Shown piece by piece: positions 11,270-23,772 of a stretch of 64,000 bases of DNA. Every line of letters begins with the position of its first letter. The stretch's first letter is position 1. The translations under genes and the position numbers were made by a program. Source of the stretch: Cordia subcordata. Taxonomy: Eukaryota > Streptophyta > Magnoliopsida > Boraginales > Cordiaceae. Location: the NCBI GenBank assembly GCA_028554755.1, contig JAPTOF010000016.1:6919001-6983000 (forward strand). The letters are read 5' to 3'. Below the pieces are notes generated by a model. That model ran no database searches. It worked only from the letters and a program-made list of their open reading frames with translations, and was not told the DNA's origin.

Positions 11270-13691
11270 ACAAGATACGTTATGGTCTATAGACCCATAC
11301 CAGAGAATACCTCCCTTCTTATTCATTATGCATAGCATAGGATTCACTTGATGATGAGTACCACCTACCAGAGAGAGGTTAGAGTACCTAGATGGATAAG
11401 CATCTATATGATGAGCCTGAGCACCCTCGTGTTCAGGATGTATTGGTACGCATGAGGTTCTATGGGTGCTATGCAACAGGCGGGCAATAGTTTTATTATC
11501 CTATCATGATGGCCCTAGTTGAGCCGTGAAGAGCAGAGACGCATACATTTTACCTCACTTGCGGAGAGGCCACCATTACGCTGCAGGATATGGTTGTTCT
11601 ATGGGGTAACCCTATGCCGGATTTTAGTAAAGCCCGGTTGTCGATTACCGAGTGGCAAGAGCTATTCCAGCAGGTATATGGTGTTGCAGTTCTTGCGAGG
11701 GCAATTAATGCTAAATCTGGCAAGGTAAACTTGCATGAGGTGAGAAATGTATAGAACACGAGTCATCTTGTGGACTATACAGTTGCCCAGGTCAAGCGAC
11801 GTGCCCGTTTATGGATATTCTCATTCTTGGTTTGTCATCTATTCGCCAACGCCAGTGGCAATCATGGAGACATGAACTGGTTGTTTGTGCTGGGAAATTT
11901 GGGGGAATTAGGACTTTGAATTGGGGCGCTACAGCACTTGCACACATGTATCATCAGTTGGATCTCTGTGCATATGCTGATAGAGTTAACTTATGCAGTG
12001 GATTTACTCTTATGCAGGGATTATAATTAATCAGTTATGTAGATGTACATTTTGTAGAATTACTTATGTTACTAATGTTGTTATTTATGTGCAATGGTGG
12101 ATGTTCGATAGATTTGACATTTTCAGATCCAAACTCCATCTGCCGCCTACACGGCAAGAGCGGAGGACATATCCTGCAGAGGAGAATTGGGTGGGTTTAC
12201 CAGGCAAGCCTCGTGGGCAATATACCTTTGGTCGAAGGAGTTTCGGGATACTGACATTGGGGTTTACTGGTGATTCGTGATGCATTGGACAAATGCAACC
12301 CGATCAGGTTAGATAAATCTGAAGATATATAATTACATATTATATATACTTTTTAATTCAATAGATATTTATCTCATCCAAGTAATATTAATGACATTAC
12401 AGCTCGAGTAGGAGCCGTATATAGGTACTATTAAGGAGCTGCCAGATTATTGCACCGAGGGATCTGCTTGGTGGAAAGCATGTGTCCTACTCATCTTTAG
12501 AAAGATGGTGGAGCACCATAGACCCGACAGGGTAACGCGACAATTTGGATTGCGACAGTTGATCCCAGCCTCACCATTGCCACCTACTTCGGTGGACCAC
12601 ATCACAAGGAAAGAGAAAATAAAGGATCTTCTCGAGTTAGCTCGCATGAATAGACTGTGGGAAGAAAATCGGAGGATAATCGCTGAGGAGAGCCCAGATG
12701 TAGTCCAATTGATTGAGTGTATGCGATGGTACCGATGTCGCTCCATCACGGTTATCAGTCAATTACTATCGTAGTAGACACATCGGGGTTGTCAGACATA
12801 GTCTCAGGATACGGACCGTAGGGTAAGTAGAATATATAAAGTCTTCATTACTTTAAGTTCTTTTTTATGTAAATATTATGTAATATTATTATGATGTATA
12901 TGGTATATAGACGGTACTATGGGTACTATGTATCACCACTTTTAGCGTAGGTACTAGCAACATACCCAGGGCACTTTCTCAGCTGTGAGCTTCTAGCCAG
13001 AGATACACGTTGTGATATATTAGATGCAACATGTGTTGACACAGGCATATACCAGCATGTACTCGAGATCGCGACATACTTTGATGTCCCTATGTCAATG
13101 TAGACGCAAATCCTGACAACAGTGCAGTCTACGCCGTCGCAGCCCATTCTTACGCGGCCATGCCGGCTGATACAATGGCCCCTCACATCATTTTGGCCTG
13201 GCCAGCCAACCTAGTGGTCCTAGTTATTCGCACAGCCCATACTGAGCCCTACGCTCATCATTTCTCGCAGCCATTCTCATCGACACATAATGTTGGTGGA
13301 TCATCAGGGATCCAGCAGTACACTTCAGTCAGTCAGCCTATTTTCTCGTTCATGACAACCCCATTGGCTAGGATTCAACCCATTCAGTCACATACTAGTG
13401 CGAGTTTTCCTACACCTGCTAGTGGATCTAGTGATCAGGGGACTGTGTGCTATATGAGTTGAAGACTATCTTCATGACCAGTCACAGGTTGAGATCGAGC
13501 TGTCATATCCACCGCAGACACAGCCTAACATCCAACAGACTCAGTTCGAGCAAGAAGGATCATCACAGCATAATCAGGGACCTCCATGGAGGAAGAGGAA
13601 GCAGCCGCACAAGCAGGGTTCGACCGGACGACAGCCGCCACGAGATAAGAAGGGACATCCTCTAGATCGTAGTACCGGACATCGTAGATGA
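11270..13691 (+). pseudogene. Plant mobile domain (PMD, MAIN/MAIL1-like) gene carried by the MULE, broken
   Basis: Frames that align with PMD proteins occur in order. At 11540-11610 the frame reads ETHTFYLTCGEATITLQDMV, the hallmark first block. Around 11790-11870 is a block VKRRARLWIFSFLV. TLNWGATALAHMY follows at ~11912, in a shifted frame. At 12500-12575 EHHRPDRVTRQFGLRQLIP matches the conserved PDRVxRQFGxxQxIP block. A Gln/Arg-rich tail (KRKQPHKQG, ending GHRR) runs to the TGA at 13689-13691. Intron-like gaps at about 12020-12080 and 12305-12400 fit a multi-exon gene. In-frame stops (e.g. 11525, 11757) and at least one frameshift show decay. PMD proteins MAIN and MAIL1 act in silencing and development in Arabidopsis; transposon-borne copies are known. 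Exact exon limits were not resolved. Confidence 0.75.
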
Positions 13692-13840
13692 TAAGTTTCC
13701 TTTTGTTTTTGAGTTAACAGTATCAGTTGACTTTTATGTATTTAACTTGGATTCAGAAATTTTTTTATTGGATTGTCATCTATGTAATATTTTTCATTTT
13801 TAGTTTTTTGGTTATCGGGGTTTATTTAAGTTTTATAAAA

Positions 13841-13954
13841 CATAAATTATATTCATGCATAATTCAATCACCAATGAAGCTGATATTAACCAAAGTTCAT
13901 AAATTATATTCGTGCATAATTCAGTCAATAATGAAGCTAATATTAAGCAAAGTT
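13841..13954. repeat. 57-bp direct tandem duplication
   Basis: A unit starting CATAAATTATATTC occurs at 13841 and 13898 with a handful of differences; it lies between the PMD and transposase pseudogenes. Confidence 0.85.
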
Positions 13955-14233
13955 CATAACTACGAATGCAAATAACAATCACTAATGAACATAACAAAAT
14001 GCATTTTACATGACATTAGATATATTTTACATCATAATAGCTGGATTTTACATCACAATAGATGGATTTAACATTGATGTCCTACCCTGAGCAGTTGGAA
14101 AATTTGTGTCCCTACTAATGACAATTTGAACACCTTTTCCAACCTGCTTGATCTGACTGGTCTATTTCGTTGTGGATACGTCTCTCTCCTAGTCTACCTC
14201 TTTTTTTTTTTACGTAATTGTACAGGATTAGGT

Positions 14234-16433
14234 CTAAGTTATAGGTATTAGTGGCCAATAATCCTTATGTCCCAAAGGCTCAAACGGCATTAAGTATGTT
14301 GCAGCGTATGCTGCCACCGTATATTCGTTTGGTATTAGCTCCTTGATTGGTTTCTGTAGGTATCGTGCTAAGGCTTGTGCATGTGAACATGACACATGAT
14401 ATGTTGTCCGTTTACCACAAGTACAAGTTTTGTCATTGAATTTAACTACTTGGGTGGGAAGACTTTCAGTAAACGAGGCCAATAAACGCCCAACTTGTGC
14501 AGTCTCAGTTGGCCAGTGGAAATTAAAAACACTGTAACGATGTGAATGAGCCTCCCACTTGTCAAAAAGTTCCATTGTTCTACTGGGGAGCAACATTTGT
14601 TGTCTAGCCAAATATCTAGCATTTACGGAGCGATTGTAGAAATATTTCACGAGCTTCATAAAAGTGTAACAGACTAACACAGTGATTGGTAAACATCTAG
14701 CACCGACAAAAACACCATTAAAGCATTTGACACTGTTCGTTGTCATCATACCCTAACAGACCCCTCTATCTGAACAAAGGGTCTAAACCTCCTTATCGAT
14801 TTCAGATAGATAATCGTATGCTTTCTTCCTAGCCCCACCTGGTGTGGGGTCAATATCAAGAATTTTTTGCATAATTAATTACATTATGCTTGCAAACTTG
14901 ATATTCTTTTCCAGCTATCCATCACAAGTCTTTGACATATAGGTTTAGAACTTGTTTCATCACGTTGCTTTTTAGGTGTCGAAGGCAAATTCAATGTTTC
15001 ACACGTAAATGCTCGTCTGATAAGATATTTTCCATGGCAGCAAGTATCCCTGGGTGACAATCAGATATTATACACACCTCTTCCATATCATGAAGAAAAC
15101 GTTGCCGCACAAAACGTAGAAACCATGGCCAACTATCTGTTGTCTTTGCATCAACAATGACAAACGTTAATAGCAAAACTCTTTCTGTCACATCTGTTGT
15201 TAATGTTGTAAGAAAATGACCCTTGTATGGCCCTCGTAGGTGGGTACCGTCAAGCATAAGCACGGGTCGACAATGTTTCCATGTCGCAATGCAAGATGCA
15301 AAATCCCAGAATACATAGTCGAAAATTTTGTTTTCCGTCGTCGAACCCGGAAAGAGCTTGTAAGTTACGATCGTCCCTAGGTTCTTTGTCTTCAAAGCTC
15401 TAAAAAGCCATGGAAGTGACTAATAAGAAATGTGCCAATTGCCAAAGACCAGTTCGATTGCCTTATTTTGTCCACACTATGCCTTCCCATAAGATATATC
15501 CACCTGAAGTGTTTCCTTCAAGTAAGCTAGAACAAAACCTATCTCGAAATCGGGTTTATATTTTACAAAATGCCTTATTATAAATCCGACCAAATCAGCG
15601 GTAACATTTCTGTGCCCATACTGTCTGTTAGGAACTAAGCAATTGTGAACCCCGTAGTACTTTGTAATCTCAAATTAACGGTGCGTGGATTATTTTATAG
15701 CATGCAAGTACCATATACATGGATTATTGGGGTTGTTACTCTTGTAAAAAATGAGGTAAAAGCTAGATGTGGATTTGTTGACCATGCATTCTCACTGTAC
15801 ACTTGCTGCGTAAATCTGTACAGCCCTCTGTACATCTTTTTTAGTTGGAAAAACCATGCTTATTGCAAGCTTTTTCTTATCAGGGTCCTAAACGAGCTTG
15901 GTTGCTGATACATCCATACTATCCATGTAGTATTCTTGTGTAGCAGTTTGTAACTCTACATGATCAAAACTCGTCGACACATATACTCCACTGTTACTCG
16001 AACCATCCCCTATGTTAGAGTTTGCATAGTTGAAATTCCTGTTAAATCGTTCTTCATCATATTCATCATCATCATGCCATGCATTTTGCTGGTTCAATTC
16101 AACATCCTCGTTCTCTTCTTCCGGCTTCAATTGAAATGTGTTTATATTCAAATCGAACACCGCATGTGGCCCTTCAGCATGTGATGCCCTTATAACATTA
16201 AATGTGTCCTAAGAAGAAACAATCAAATTGGAAGATTCTGTCACCGTCGTCACTACGTCGAGCCCTTCATCTTGGTAACCATTAAAATTTGCTTTCAAAT
16301 TGGGGACAGCACCATGAGAAGGAGCACCACTCACTGTCTGGGGATTGTACACGTCATTCATGTCTACGTCTACATCAACATCTATCGTACGCATGTAATT
16401 GGGATGGCAAGCGATCTCATACATGTTCCGCAA
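14234..16433 (-). pseudogene. MULE transposase, broken by stops
   Basis: Read on the minus strand, an acidic N-terminal region (16433-16209 and 16160-15888, with IDVDVDVDMNDVY and EEENEDVELNQQN) precedes the catalytic core. The core at 15395-14991 has VLMLDGTHLRGPYKGHFLTT and IISDCHPGILAAMENI, matching the D and D positions of the MULE DDE domain (usually DGTHL and SDRHxGI). The C-terminal part at 14749-14234 carries a SWIM zinc finger, CTCGKRTTYHVSCSHAQALA, typical of MuDR/FAR1-type proteins. Between the blocks (about 15400-15885 and 14750-14990) there are several stops and frameshifts, so no full-length enzyme can be made. Such transposases bind the inverted repeats and catalyse cut-and-paste transposition. 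Limits are set by recognisable sequence only. Confidence 0.9.
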
Positions 16434-17209
16434 CTCTTCATCGAAGTGACTGCATTAATACTGAAGTATAGATATTGGGAGTTGATGAGTGCCGATTGGA
16501 AACGGTGATGTAACTAAACTTTGTCCACGCCATAACGCAAATTAAGCTTCTCATAAACACTGTAAATGAACTCATTGTATGATGTTTCTTATGTTATTTT
16601 GACTTTGCGTCTTGGCTTTGTAGTCTCGTACTGTACATCTAAAAGGCCATTGACTTTTTGGCCGCCGTAATGTAAAATAACAGTTATTGTGTTTGGATTC
16701 ATATTATTTTTTGAGGATTGGTATGAAATTTTGCATGGTTTTTAAATACATTTTAGAAGTTTGAAAGAATCTAGGCGGGTTGAAAGAAGTGTTAAAAAAA
16801 CAGATGAAAGTGGATTTTACAAGCAAGTTTTAGAAGCAAATTGTTTGCATGAATGAAGGAAGCAACGGAATGGAGGTTTATACAGAGACTTGTGGGACTG
16901 ACTTTGTTAGTAGAATAGCTGAAATATTGGGATTTTGCCTATTCGATAAATGAATTTGGCTAACACCTAGTCAAGAATATATTCGCTAACGCGATGGGCG
17001 AAGGATGTCACAAACTTTCGGCTATTGAAAAGCCGAAATCTGCCACATTGACAGAGGAATATATTCCCCATCAATTTTCAGCTATTGAATAGTCGAAATC
17101 TATGTTTTGGTCATTGAAAAGCGGAAAGTGGCTTATCTACTTGGCACCTTATCAGTTAATGAAGTTATGTTTTTTCAAAAAACTTTTGTTTTTTCAATTG
17201 CCTATTTTG

Positions 17210-17312
17210 ACTTTTGAATAGACGAAAAGACTATATTTGATATCCATTCCAAAATAAAGCTATTTTTGTAAAATTTTTTATAATTTGTGTTATTCATAAA
17301 AAAAAAAAATCC
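17210..17312 (-). repeat. Right terminal inverted repeat of the MULE
   Basis: Reverse complement of the left arm, ending AAAAATCC at 17312. Confidence 0.88.
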
Positions 17313-17321
17313 CAGCAAGGC
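17313..17321 (+). repeat. Right 9-bp target-site duplication of the MULE
   Basis: CAGCAAGGC, 7 of 9 positions equal to the left flank CTGCAGGGC. Confidence 0.75.
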
Positions 17322-19063
17322 AGTCCAGCTACCATTATCAGCTTAGGCAATTTCCTTTTCTCGAATCTTTCTAGTTTAAAGTGTTAGCAAGGCTTCACCT
17401 ACTACTTGACTCAGCACCTATTCTGCCTCAAATTTGTCTATGAACCACTAGATTGGGAATATTCAAAAGAGTGTTGGATGGTACTTTTTTTTTAATATTT
17501 ATAAATATTTTTTATTTAAAAAAAATAAAAAAAAGTCACTTTTTATTTTAAATGCTTATAAAATAGTCAAACGGGCTTCAAATTTAGCTCGTTTCGGCAC
17601 ATACCGATTCCAGCTTGTTTAAAAGTTGCCTAAAATTAATAAAGACATGGGCCCAACTTTTGACTGAATAAGGTAGGTCGTAGATATGTACACGTGACCG
17701 CGCTCTCGTACTTAACTCATCGTGTTAACATGGCATTAGAGTTAAGACAAGGCACGCTTTGTCAAGCGTGTATGGGATACTTCCCTCAACGTCTAGGAAA
17801 TGTAGCTACGTAATTTGTATGCTGTAGAATTCAGAAAGACTATAAAGTATGAATCGGCTTCTTTTCTTTTCTTTTTTTTTCCTTTGGAAAAAAAATATAT
17901 AATTTGTCCCTCTTCTATTCGAGGATGAAGTTGTAATATTTTATTAGACAGAATTAGATGATTTCCAAAACCAAAATATTATGGGGGCTTAACATTCTTT
18001 GAATGCCAAATATTTAAGAAGTATATTTTAATAATTTCTTAAATTATTACGGAAAGTTCATGAGATATACCATCTTGACAACCACACACTTGTATTTACT
18101 CCGTGTTTGCGCTTTGGATGGTTCAATGGCCCGCATTAATATCACTACCGGAAAAGCTGAAAATGAAAAAATCATGACAGACTAAACAGTTTCTTTATCA
18201 ATTTTTTTTTCTTTTATAACGACAGATTTATTTTATACGAAACCACATTAAATTTGCTCAAATAATAAAAACTTTAAACGTATGATAGTACTCTAATTCA
18301 TGTTTTAAATTGATCAAAAATCCAACAATGTTCATATTGAAGGATAAATATTTAAAGTTGAGAGTTTCAAACTATTTTACTTAGTTTTTAAAAAAGCAAA
18401 GGAATAATTTTTTTTAAAAAAAAAAAAAGAGGCGACAGACTTTAAACTGTCTTATTAACTAGTACTTTCGTCTAAAAGTCCACTCTATCTGGTAGTACTT
18501 TTTGCATAAATCCACAGTCAACACAAAAAAATTTGAATATTTATAAAATGTTGAACACTAACTCAAAATAGAGCACAATTGCACCATAATGCTATCTAAC
18601 ATAAGCACTAATGATAAGGGTACACGAAAAAGACTAAAACAAGGTTAACATTCCTTATATTCGAGTGTTCTAACGATAAAATGCTATGAGCAAGACTCGG
18701 ACGTTGTAAATAACTTTTAAATTTTACTTATAATTAACAGCGTTAAGATGAGTCCTAGTGCTAGTCTGCTAATCTCCTCAGGAGATGGTCCCAAACTGCC
18801 AATGATTCACAAGAAACCAACTTTTACGCTTTTGCATTTCGGAAAAGAGGTACGAACTTTTACGCTTCTTTCTGGTGGACCAGCATCCCATTTTCAAATA
18901 AAGCTGCTCCTTACACGTTGCATACCTCTCTAGAAAGGCCTCTGAATACCTTACAGAATCAGCTGCTGTGTTACTCTATGTCAAATTATCCACAATTCTC
19001 TGTGGGGCCGCACTTATAAGCCAGATGGATGGTAGCGATTGAACCACACCACCACCAACCATC
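17322..19063. other. Intergenic stretch downstream of the HSF gene
   Basis: AT-rich, with homopolymers near 17505-17530 and 18410-18430. The last few hundred bases before 19064 should contain the 3' UTR of the minus-strand HSF gene. No other gene was seen. Confidence 0.5.
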
Positions 19064-20268
19064 CTACGGTTCTGATTTAATGTCATTTACATGGCCTTGT
19101 TCTTCATTGCAGCTTCGCTTGACGCGCTTCACCCCACCAATCGAAACGCCGAACAAACGCGGGGACAAGTTCAGTCTCATCTCTTCCTCCTCCTTGACAT
19201 CATCGCCGCCGCCCCATCCGTCTCTCTCCGCCGCGACTTTCTGCGCGGGCAATAGCTCGAGAGCTTTATCCTCCGGCAACCGTTCGTCGCTCTCCGATTG
19301 GTCGTTCGCCGCGTAATTAGACATCAAATTGCACACATTGCTACACAAGCTTCGCAATCTATTTAGTTCTTGATTCAGCTGCGCGTTTTCTTTCCTCAGT
19401 CGCTCGTTTTCTTCCACGAGCTCCGGCGGACTCGTACTACATGTGCGCACCAATGTCGCCGTCGCCGTCGCCGCCGGAGGTGAATTCGAGGACAAGACCT
19501 GCTCGTCTCCAGAATTCGCCGGAGATATCGCTTTTGCGGCCGCTGGCGGCATCGCTACCGTAAGTCCTTGTGCACTCGCAGCAATTGTCGTCGGCGTCAT
19601 TGTTGCAGCCACGGCTGCCGGCGAGATTTTCCGACGTTGAATGTCTCGTAAAAGTCCTTTCTCACCTCTCCGGAAACATTCGTTTGCAAATTCCCATCGA
19701 TCGGGTACTACTTTTCTGAATCCCTAAAAATTTTTAAAATAAAAAATAAAAAACAAATCAACAAAAATTTACATAAACTTGCTATAAAATCTATGTATGT
19801 ATATACAGAAAAAGATACAGAAAACGTGTGCATGTAAATTTTGAGCTGCCAAAAACAATAAAAATTGTTGTATTTGAACTCTAAAGTTGATATAACAAGT
19901 TCATACACGTACATATACACACATACGAAAATTGTGCGTAAATTTGTGTGTAAACTTACATAAGTATTGAGCTGGCGGACGAAGCTAGAAAAATTGTTGT
20001 GTTTGAAGTACTTAGGGAGCAAATCTCTAGCGAATTCAGCCGGATGCCAAACGATGAAGGTTGTGCCATCTTCATTCCAAGAGATCAAATCATCAATGGC
20101 CGGATCGTCCACCAGCTGGTAAGTTTTTGTTAGGAATGGTGTCGGAAGAGATCGTTGCTGTTGTTGTTGACACTCTCCGCTTCCGGCACCGCTTAAGCCG
20201 CCACCTCCCCCAGACGCGGTGGCGGATGTGGATTCGCCGGTCTGTTCAACCGGCAATGGCGCCACCAT
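19064..20268 (-). CDS. HSFB2: Heat stress transcription factor, class B2 (two exons)
   Basis: The CDS is complement join(19064..19723, 19960..20268), 322 residues. The intron has donor TAT|GTAAGT and acceptor TTTTTAG|GGATTC and splits the DNA-binding domain after the codon for NTY, the conserved HSF position. A Gly/Gln-rich N terminus precedes the winged-helix domain (about residues 43-135: [16 protein letters not shown], then [16 protein letters not shown] and [10 protein letters not shown]). A heptad oligomerisation region follows at 204-240 ([20 protein letters not shown]). The C terminus has the class B repressor motif LFGV at 293-296 next to a basic VKRVKR nuclear signal at 301-306. Class B factors lack the acidic AHA activation motif and act largely as repressors or co-regulators of heat and defence genes. 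The start follows the family length. HSFB2b-like is the best fit; B2a cannot be excluded. Confidence 0.93.
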
Positions 20269-20777
20269 TAAAATTCAGTACTTATAGATCCACAAATTCC
20301 CAACCCTAAAAATGCGGAAAACCGAAGCTATAATATAAACCAAAACCTTCACGGTATTCACTTTTTTTTCTTCTCCTGATTTTCTTTATTAAATTAATTT
20401 TTTCTAACTCGAGTCATCAAATGTACTAAAATGAAATTCATAAATTTCCAAAAAATACAGAAAATTATCTTTTATTGGAGACTTCATGTTAAAACTTACT
20501 TCATACAAGATAATATTATCAGTTGCATAACGTTATCGAATATGATAGTGGGATAATATTCGGTCATTTCTCATCACGAACATTAAAAAAAAAAAATAGA
20601 AATATTCAGTCATTTGTCGATTCGATTCGTGTAAAGAAAAAACAAAACGAAAACGTACCGTAACAAAACTCTGTTAGTGGAAGAGTAAAGCTTCGTCATT
20701 GAATAGACGCTTTTGAAGAGCAAGGGAAGAAAGTTTAGAGAGAGAAGAGGGGAGAAGAGTTTTTTTGGGTATTATTT

Positions 20778-20790
20778 TTCTAGAAGGTTC
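20778..20790. promoter_or_regulatory. Perfect three-unit heat shock element
   Basis: TTCTAGAAGGTTC fits TTCnnGAAnnTTC exactly. It lies 510 bp upstream of the ATG of the class B HSF gene. Confidence 0.65.
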
Positions 20791-20980
20791 GTGGTGAGGG
20801 GTACGAGAAAACAAAGGAAAATTTCGTGGTTTCGAGAACCCAAAGAGAGACGAAATTGAAAAAAGAAAAAGAAAAACAAATTTAAGGGGTGTGGTGGGGC
20901 CCAATGATTTGGAATAAAAGATAATATGGAAGGCACCAGAAGGTGGGTAATCTATGTACATATACGTAGAGAAGTAAGTT

Positions 20981-20993
20981 TTCCAGAAGTTTC
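20981..20993. promoter_or_regulatory. Perfect three-unit heat shock element
   Basis: TTCCAGAAGTTTC fits TTCnnGAAnnTTC exactly, 713 bp upstream of the same ATG. A two-unit TTCGAGAA lies between the two sites at 20831-20838. Confidence 0.65.
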
Positions 20994-21167
20994 TCGGTTG
21001 GACTCTCTGTTGAATGGTTTATGTTGTTCCGGGGGGGGGTACGTGTCCGAATGCATAACGATGTTTGATGTGCTTTTGCACTGTGGAGATAATGGGAGGT
21101 GCTGCTCTTAGTGGGAAATGTTGGTGATGGAAGTTTGTGGAAAGCTCACTTTGAAAGATTAAAAAAA

Positions 21168-21372
21168 ATGTGTTTGTTTGGATTATTTTTTTTAACGTAT
21201 TTTTTAATAATTTTTGAAAAAAATATTTTTTTGAAAAGTTAAGATATTTAATTTTTGAAAAAAATTATATTTAAATTTTCTGGAAAATCAAATTAAATAA
21301 TTATTTTGAAAAAAAATAAATTTTTCACAAAAAATATTTTCTTTTAAAAAAAAACTAATCTAAACAGGTCTT
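21168..21372. mobile_element. Tourist-like MITE, degraded
   Basis: The left end has TTGTTTGGATTA and the right end TAATCTAAACAGGTC, inverted matches to the family at 34390 and 51089. The interior is runs of A and T. A clean 3-bp target duplication could not be assigned on the left. Confidence 0.55.
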
Positions 21373-21639
21373 ATATTCACACCTCCAAAAGGAAAAAAAA
21401 ACAAAAGTTAAAAGTGATTATTGGATGCGGAAAAGTCTTAAAAATGAGTTAGTTATTTCAAATGATCGGATTTTACTGTGATAGTCTCGTGGGTTTTTAC
21501 GTGTTTGTGGAGCTTCTACATGTTTTATAGTCGAATGAATTGACTTTTAATCCATATTTGATTAAAAATAAAATTTTAGTTGGATAGTAATTGGTTCAAC
21601 ATGCTCGCACACAAGTTTATTATGGACCTGTGTATTGGT

Positions 21640-22640
21640 GTATAGGTCTGTAACCATTATATTTATATTATGTAAAGGTTATTAATGTAAATTGAATATG
21701 ACACCCACATGCAAATATATCTTTTTTTCACTTTATTGTGGATGAGAATTCATCAACACATCTTTATGGTATCAAAATATAAATACTTTTTGTCCTTCTT
21801 TCTACCCTAATTTGGGTGAGACACCATCAATATATTTTTATGGTATCAAAATCTAAAAATCCTTTGTTTCTTTACCTTACCATTCTTCTGCCTCTTAGGT
21901 GTTTGGGCCAGAGGCTGGTGGGCCTGAGAGGGGCCTTATTGAGTTTTAATTAGGCCCAATTTGTTTGGACAAGTATCGAGAAGCCCATGGTCAAGACCTG
22001 GGACCTCGACATCGCGCTGTATTTCTAGAAGATCCTGGCCACAGTTATGGATCAGCTCGATCTCCCCAAGGATATACACAAAGGAAGAGACGTGTTATTT
22101 GAGTGCGGTAAGACTAATCACCACAGCAGTTGGTAGAGATGCATTGGAATATGGTAAGGGATTTGAAGATGTGAAGGACTCTTCCATCTGGAGAGGTTCT
22201 AAAAGTATGGCTCACCAGGAAGGGGAACAGACAACCTAGACACAAATACCTACTTCACTACAGCTATGATTTGCCCTAAACTTTTCCTGCACCCTTATGT
22301 CCAATTCTTGTTGTTTCTCGATACTGACTCGAGCGTTTGAGCATCCTCAATCGGCGCCACACTAGTGTCAAGAATTTTCGCCGCTGACCTTGCCTTCTGG
22401 TTCTTGTAGGTTATCGATGTCCTAGACGACCCTACCTTTAATTGTAGAAATCACACCCTACATTAGGTTAAGATCGTACTTTTCTTTACCCTACCATCCT
22501 TCTGCCTCTTAAGTGTACAACCACTATATTTACATTATGTAGAGGTTACTAATGTAAATTACATAGGACTCTCGCCTATAAATATATTCTTCTCACCATA
22601 GTTTGCATGAGAGTCTCAAAATTACCACCCTTGTTACACT
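21640..22640. repeat. Retroelement-like region with duplicated segments
   Basis: A ~110-bp segment at 21640-21755 (containing TATTATGTAAAGGTTATTAA) recurs at about 22514-22630 (TACATTATGTAGAGGTTACT). A second segment, TTACCATTCTTCTGCCTCTT (about 21879), recurs at about 22489. Two TGGTATCAAAAT motifs (near 21769 and 21840) resemble a worn initiator-tRNA primer site. Around 22320-22400 the DNA resembles the U5 part of plant LTR elements (ACTCGAGCGT). No coding domain was found. Confidence 0.4.
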
Positions 22641-22659
22641 TACAGTTCATTTATTTCCG

Positions 22660-23420
22660 TTTTTGTTTTCTGGAAAAAAAAAAAACCAACAATCTATTTT
22701 TTCAATTTTGGTAAATAAGAAAAAATAATTTTCTCATATTGTGGCAATAGCTTTTTAAAACTTTTACTCACTTTATGGTGAATACCTTTTAAAATTATCT
22801 TTTTAAAATTAATATGAACTCATTAAGTTTTTTGAAAAATAATTATTAAAATTAAAATTATTTTTAAAAAATATTTTTCAAAAAATTATTTTTAAAAAAT
22901 ATTTTTCAAAAAATTATTTTAAAAATAATTTTAAAAATAAAATTAATTTTATAAAAAGTAATTTTCAAAAAATAATCAAAAATATTTTAAAAAATAAATA
23001 TAATCAATTTTAAATATTTTGAAAATATTTTTAAATTCAAAATATTTGTAAACAATTTTATAAATTAAAATTTTATTTTAATAAAATAAAATATTTTAAA
23101 TTTTTTTAATAAATTAAAAACACTTTTTAAAATTATTTTAATAAACTAAAATTAATTCAAAATTTTATTTTAATAAATTATAATTAATTTTAAAATTAAA
23201 AACATTTAACAATTAAAATTATTTTTTAAATATAATTATTTTATAATTTTAAAATAATTATTAAATTTTAAAAAAAATAACAAAAATATATATTAAAGAA
23301 AATAAATTGGTTTTAAAATATTCTCATTATTCTTTTACAAAATATTCTCAAATACTTTTATATCTTCTATTCAACATAAAATACTAAAATGACAAAAATA
23401 TTTTGTAAACTATGGACAAC
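22660..23420. repeat. Very AT-rich low-complexity tract
   Basis: About 760 bp of A/T with only scattered G and C, including many AAAATATTTT-like self-complementary stretches. The flank at about 23550 (ACCAAACGAGCCC) resembles a transposon terminus, but the matching left end was not identified. Confidence 0.6.
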
Positions 23421-23772
23421 TAAATATATTTTTGATTTTTGTTTATGGATTTTATAATTTAACTAAACACATTTATAGTTTGTTCTTAATTATTGTTGAC
23501 AGTTTTTTGTTTATGATTTTGGTTTCTGTTTTTAAAATTTTTTACAACATTACCAAACGAGCCCTTAGATTTGATTCTTTCCGGTGTCCTATTTCGACTT
23601 ATCCTAATTACATGCATTGGCTTCGAACTATCTAATCTGTACTTGGTTTAACACGACCTTCACTAATGATATTGTTTAAAAAATTAATTTGTTAATATCA
23701 GCAATGGCTCAGAATCTTTAGCATCTTAGATTTTATTATTTTTTATGTAGGAGGAATATATTTCAACATCTC

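Larger units (their letters stand above)
9992..17312. mobile_element. 7.3-kb Mutator-like element (MULE) with plant-mobile-domain gene
   Basis: The element begins GGATTTTTTT and ends AAAAATCC, with matching arms of about 100 bp at both ends. It is flanked by a 9-bp imperfect target duplication. Inside are a degraded MULE transposase gene on the minus strand (14234-16433) and a degraded plant-mobile-domain gene on the plus strand (about 11270-13691), placed tail to tail. Short inverted motifs of the type GGCTATTGAATAGCC cluster near both ends. A long compound trinucleotide array and a 57-bp duplication lie in the interior. Several stop codons and frameshifts show that this copy is no longer autonomous. 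A 613-bp relative lies at 50327-50939. Association of plant mobile domains with MULEs is known from other plants. Confidence 0.9.

Noticed and set aside
21961..22239. 92-codon plus-strand frame
   Set aside because: Lies in the retroelement-like repeat region, has no conserved motif, and matches no reading frame of gag or pol.
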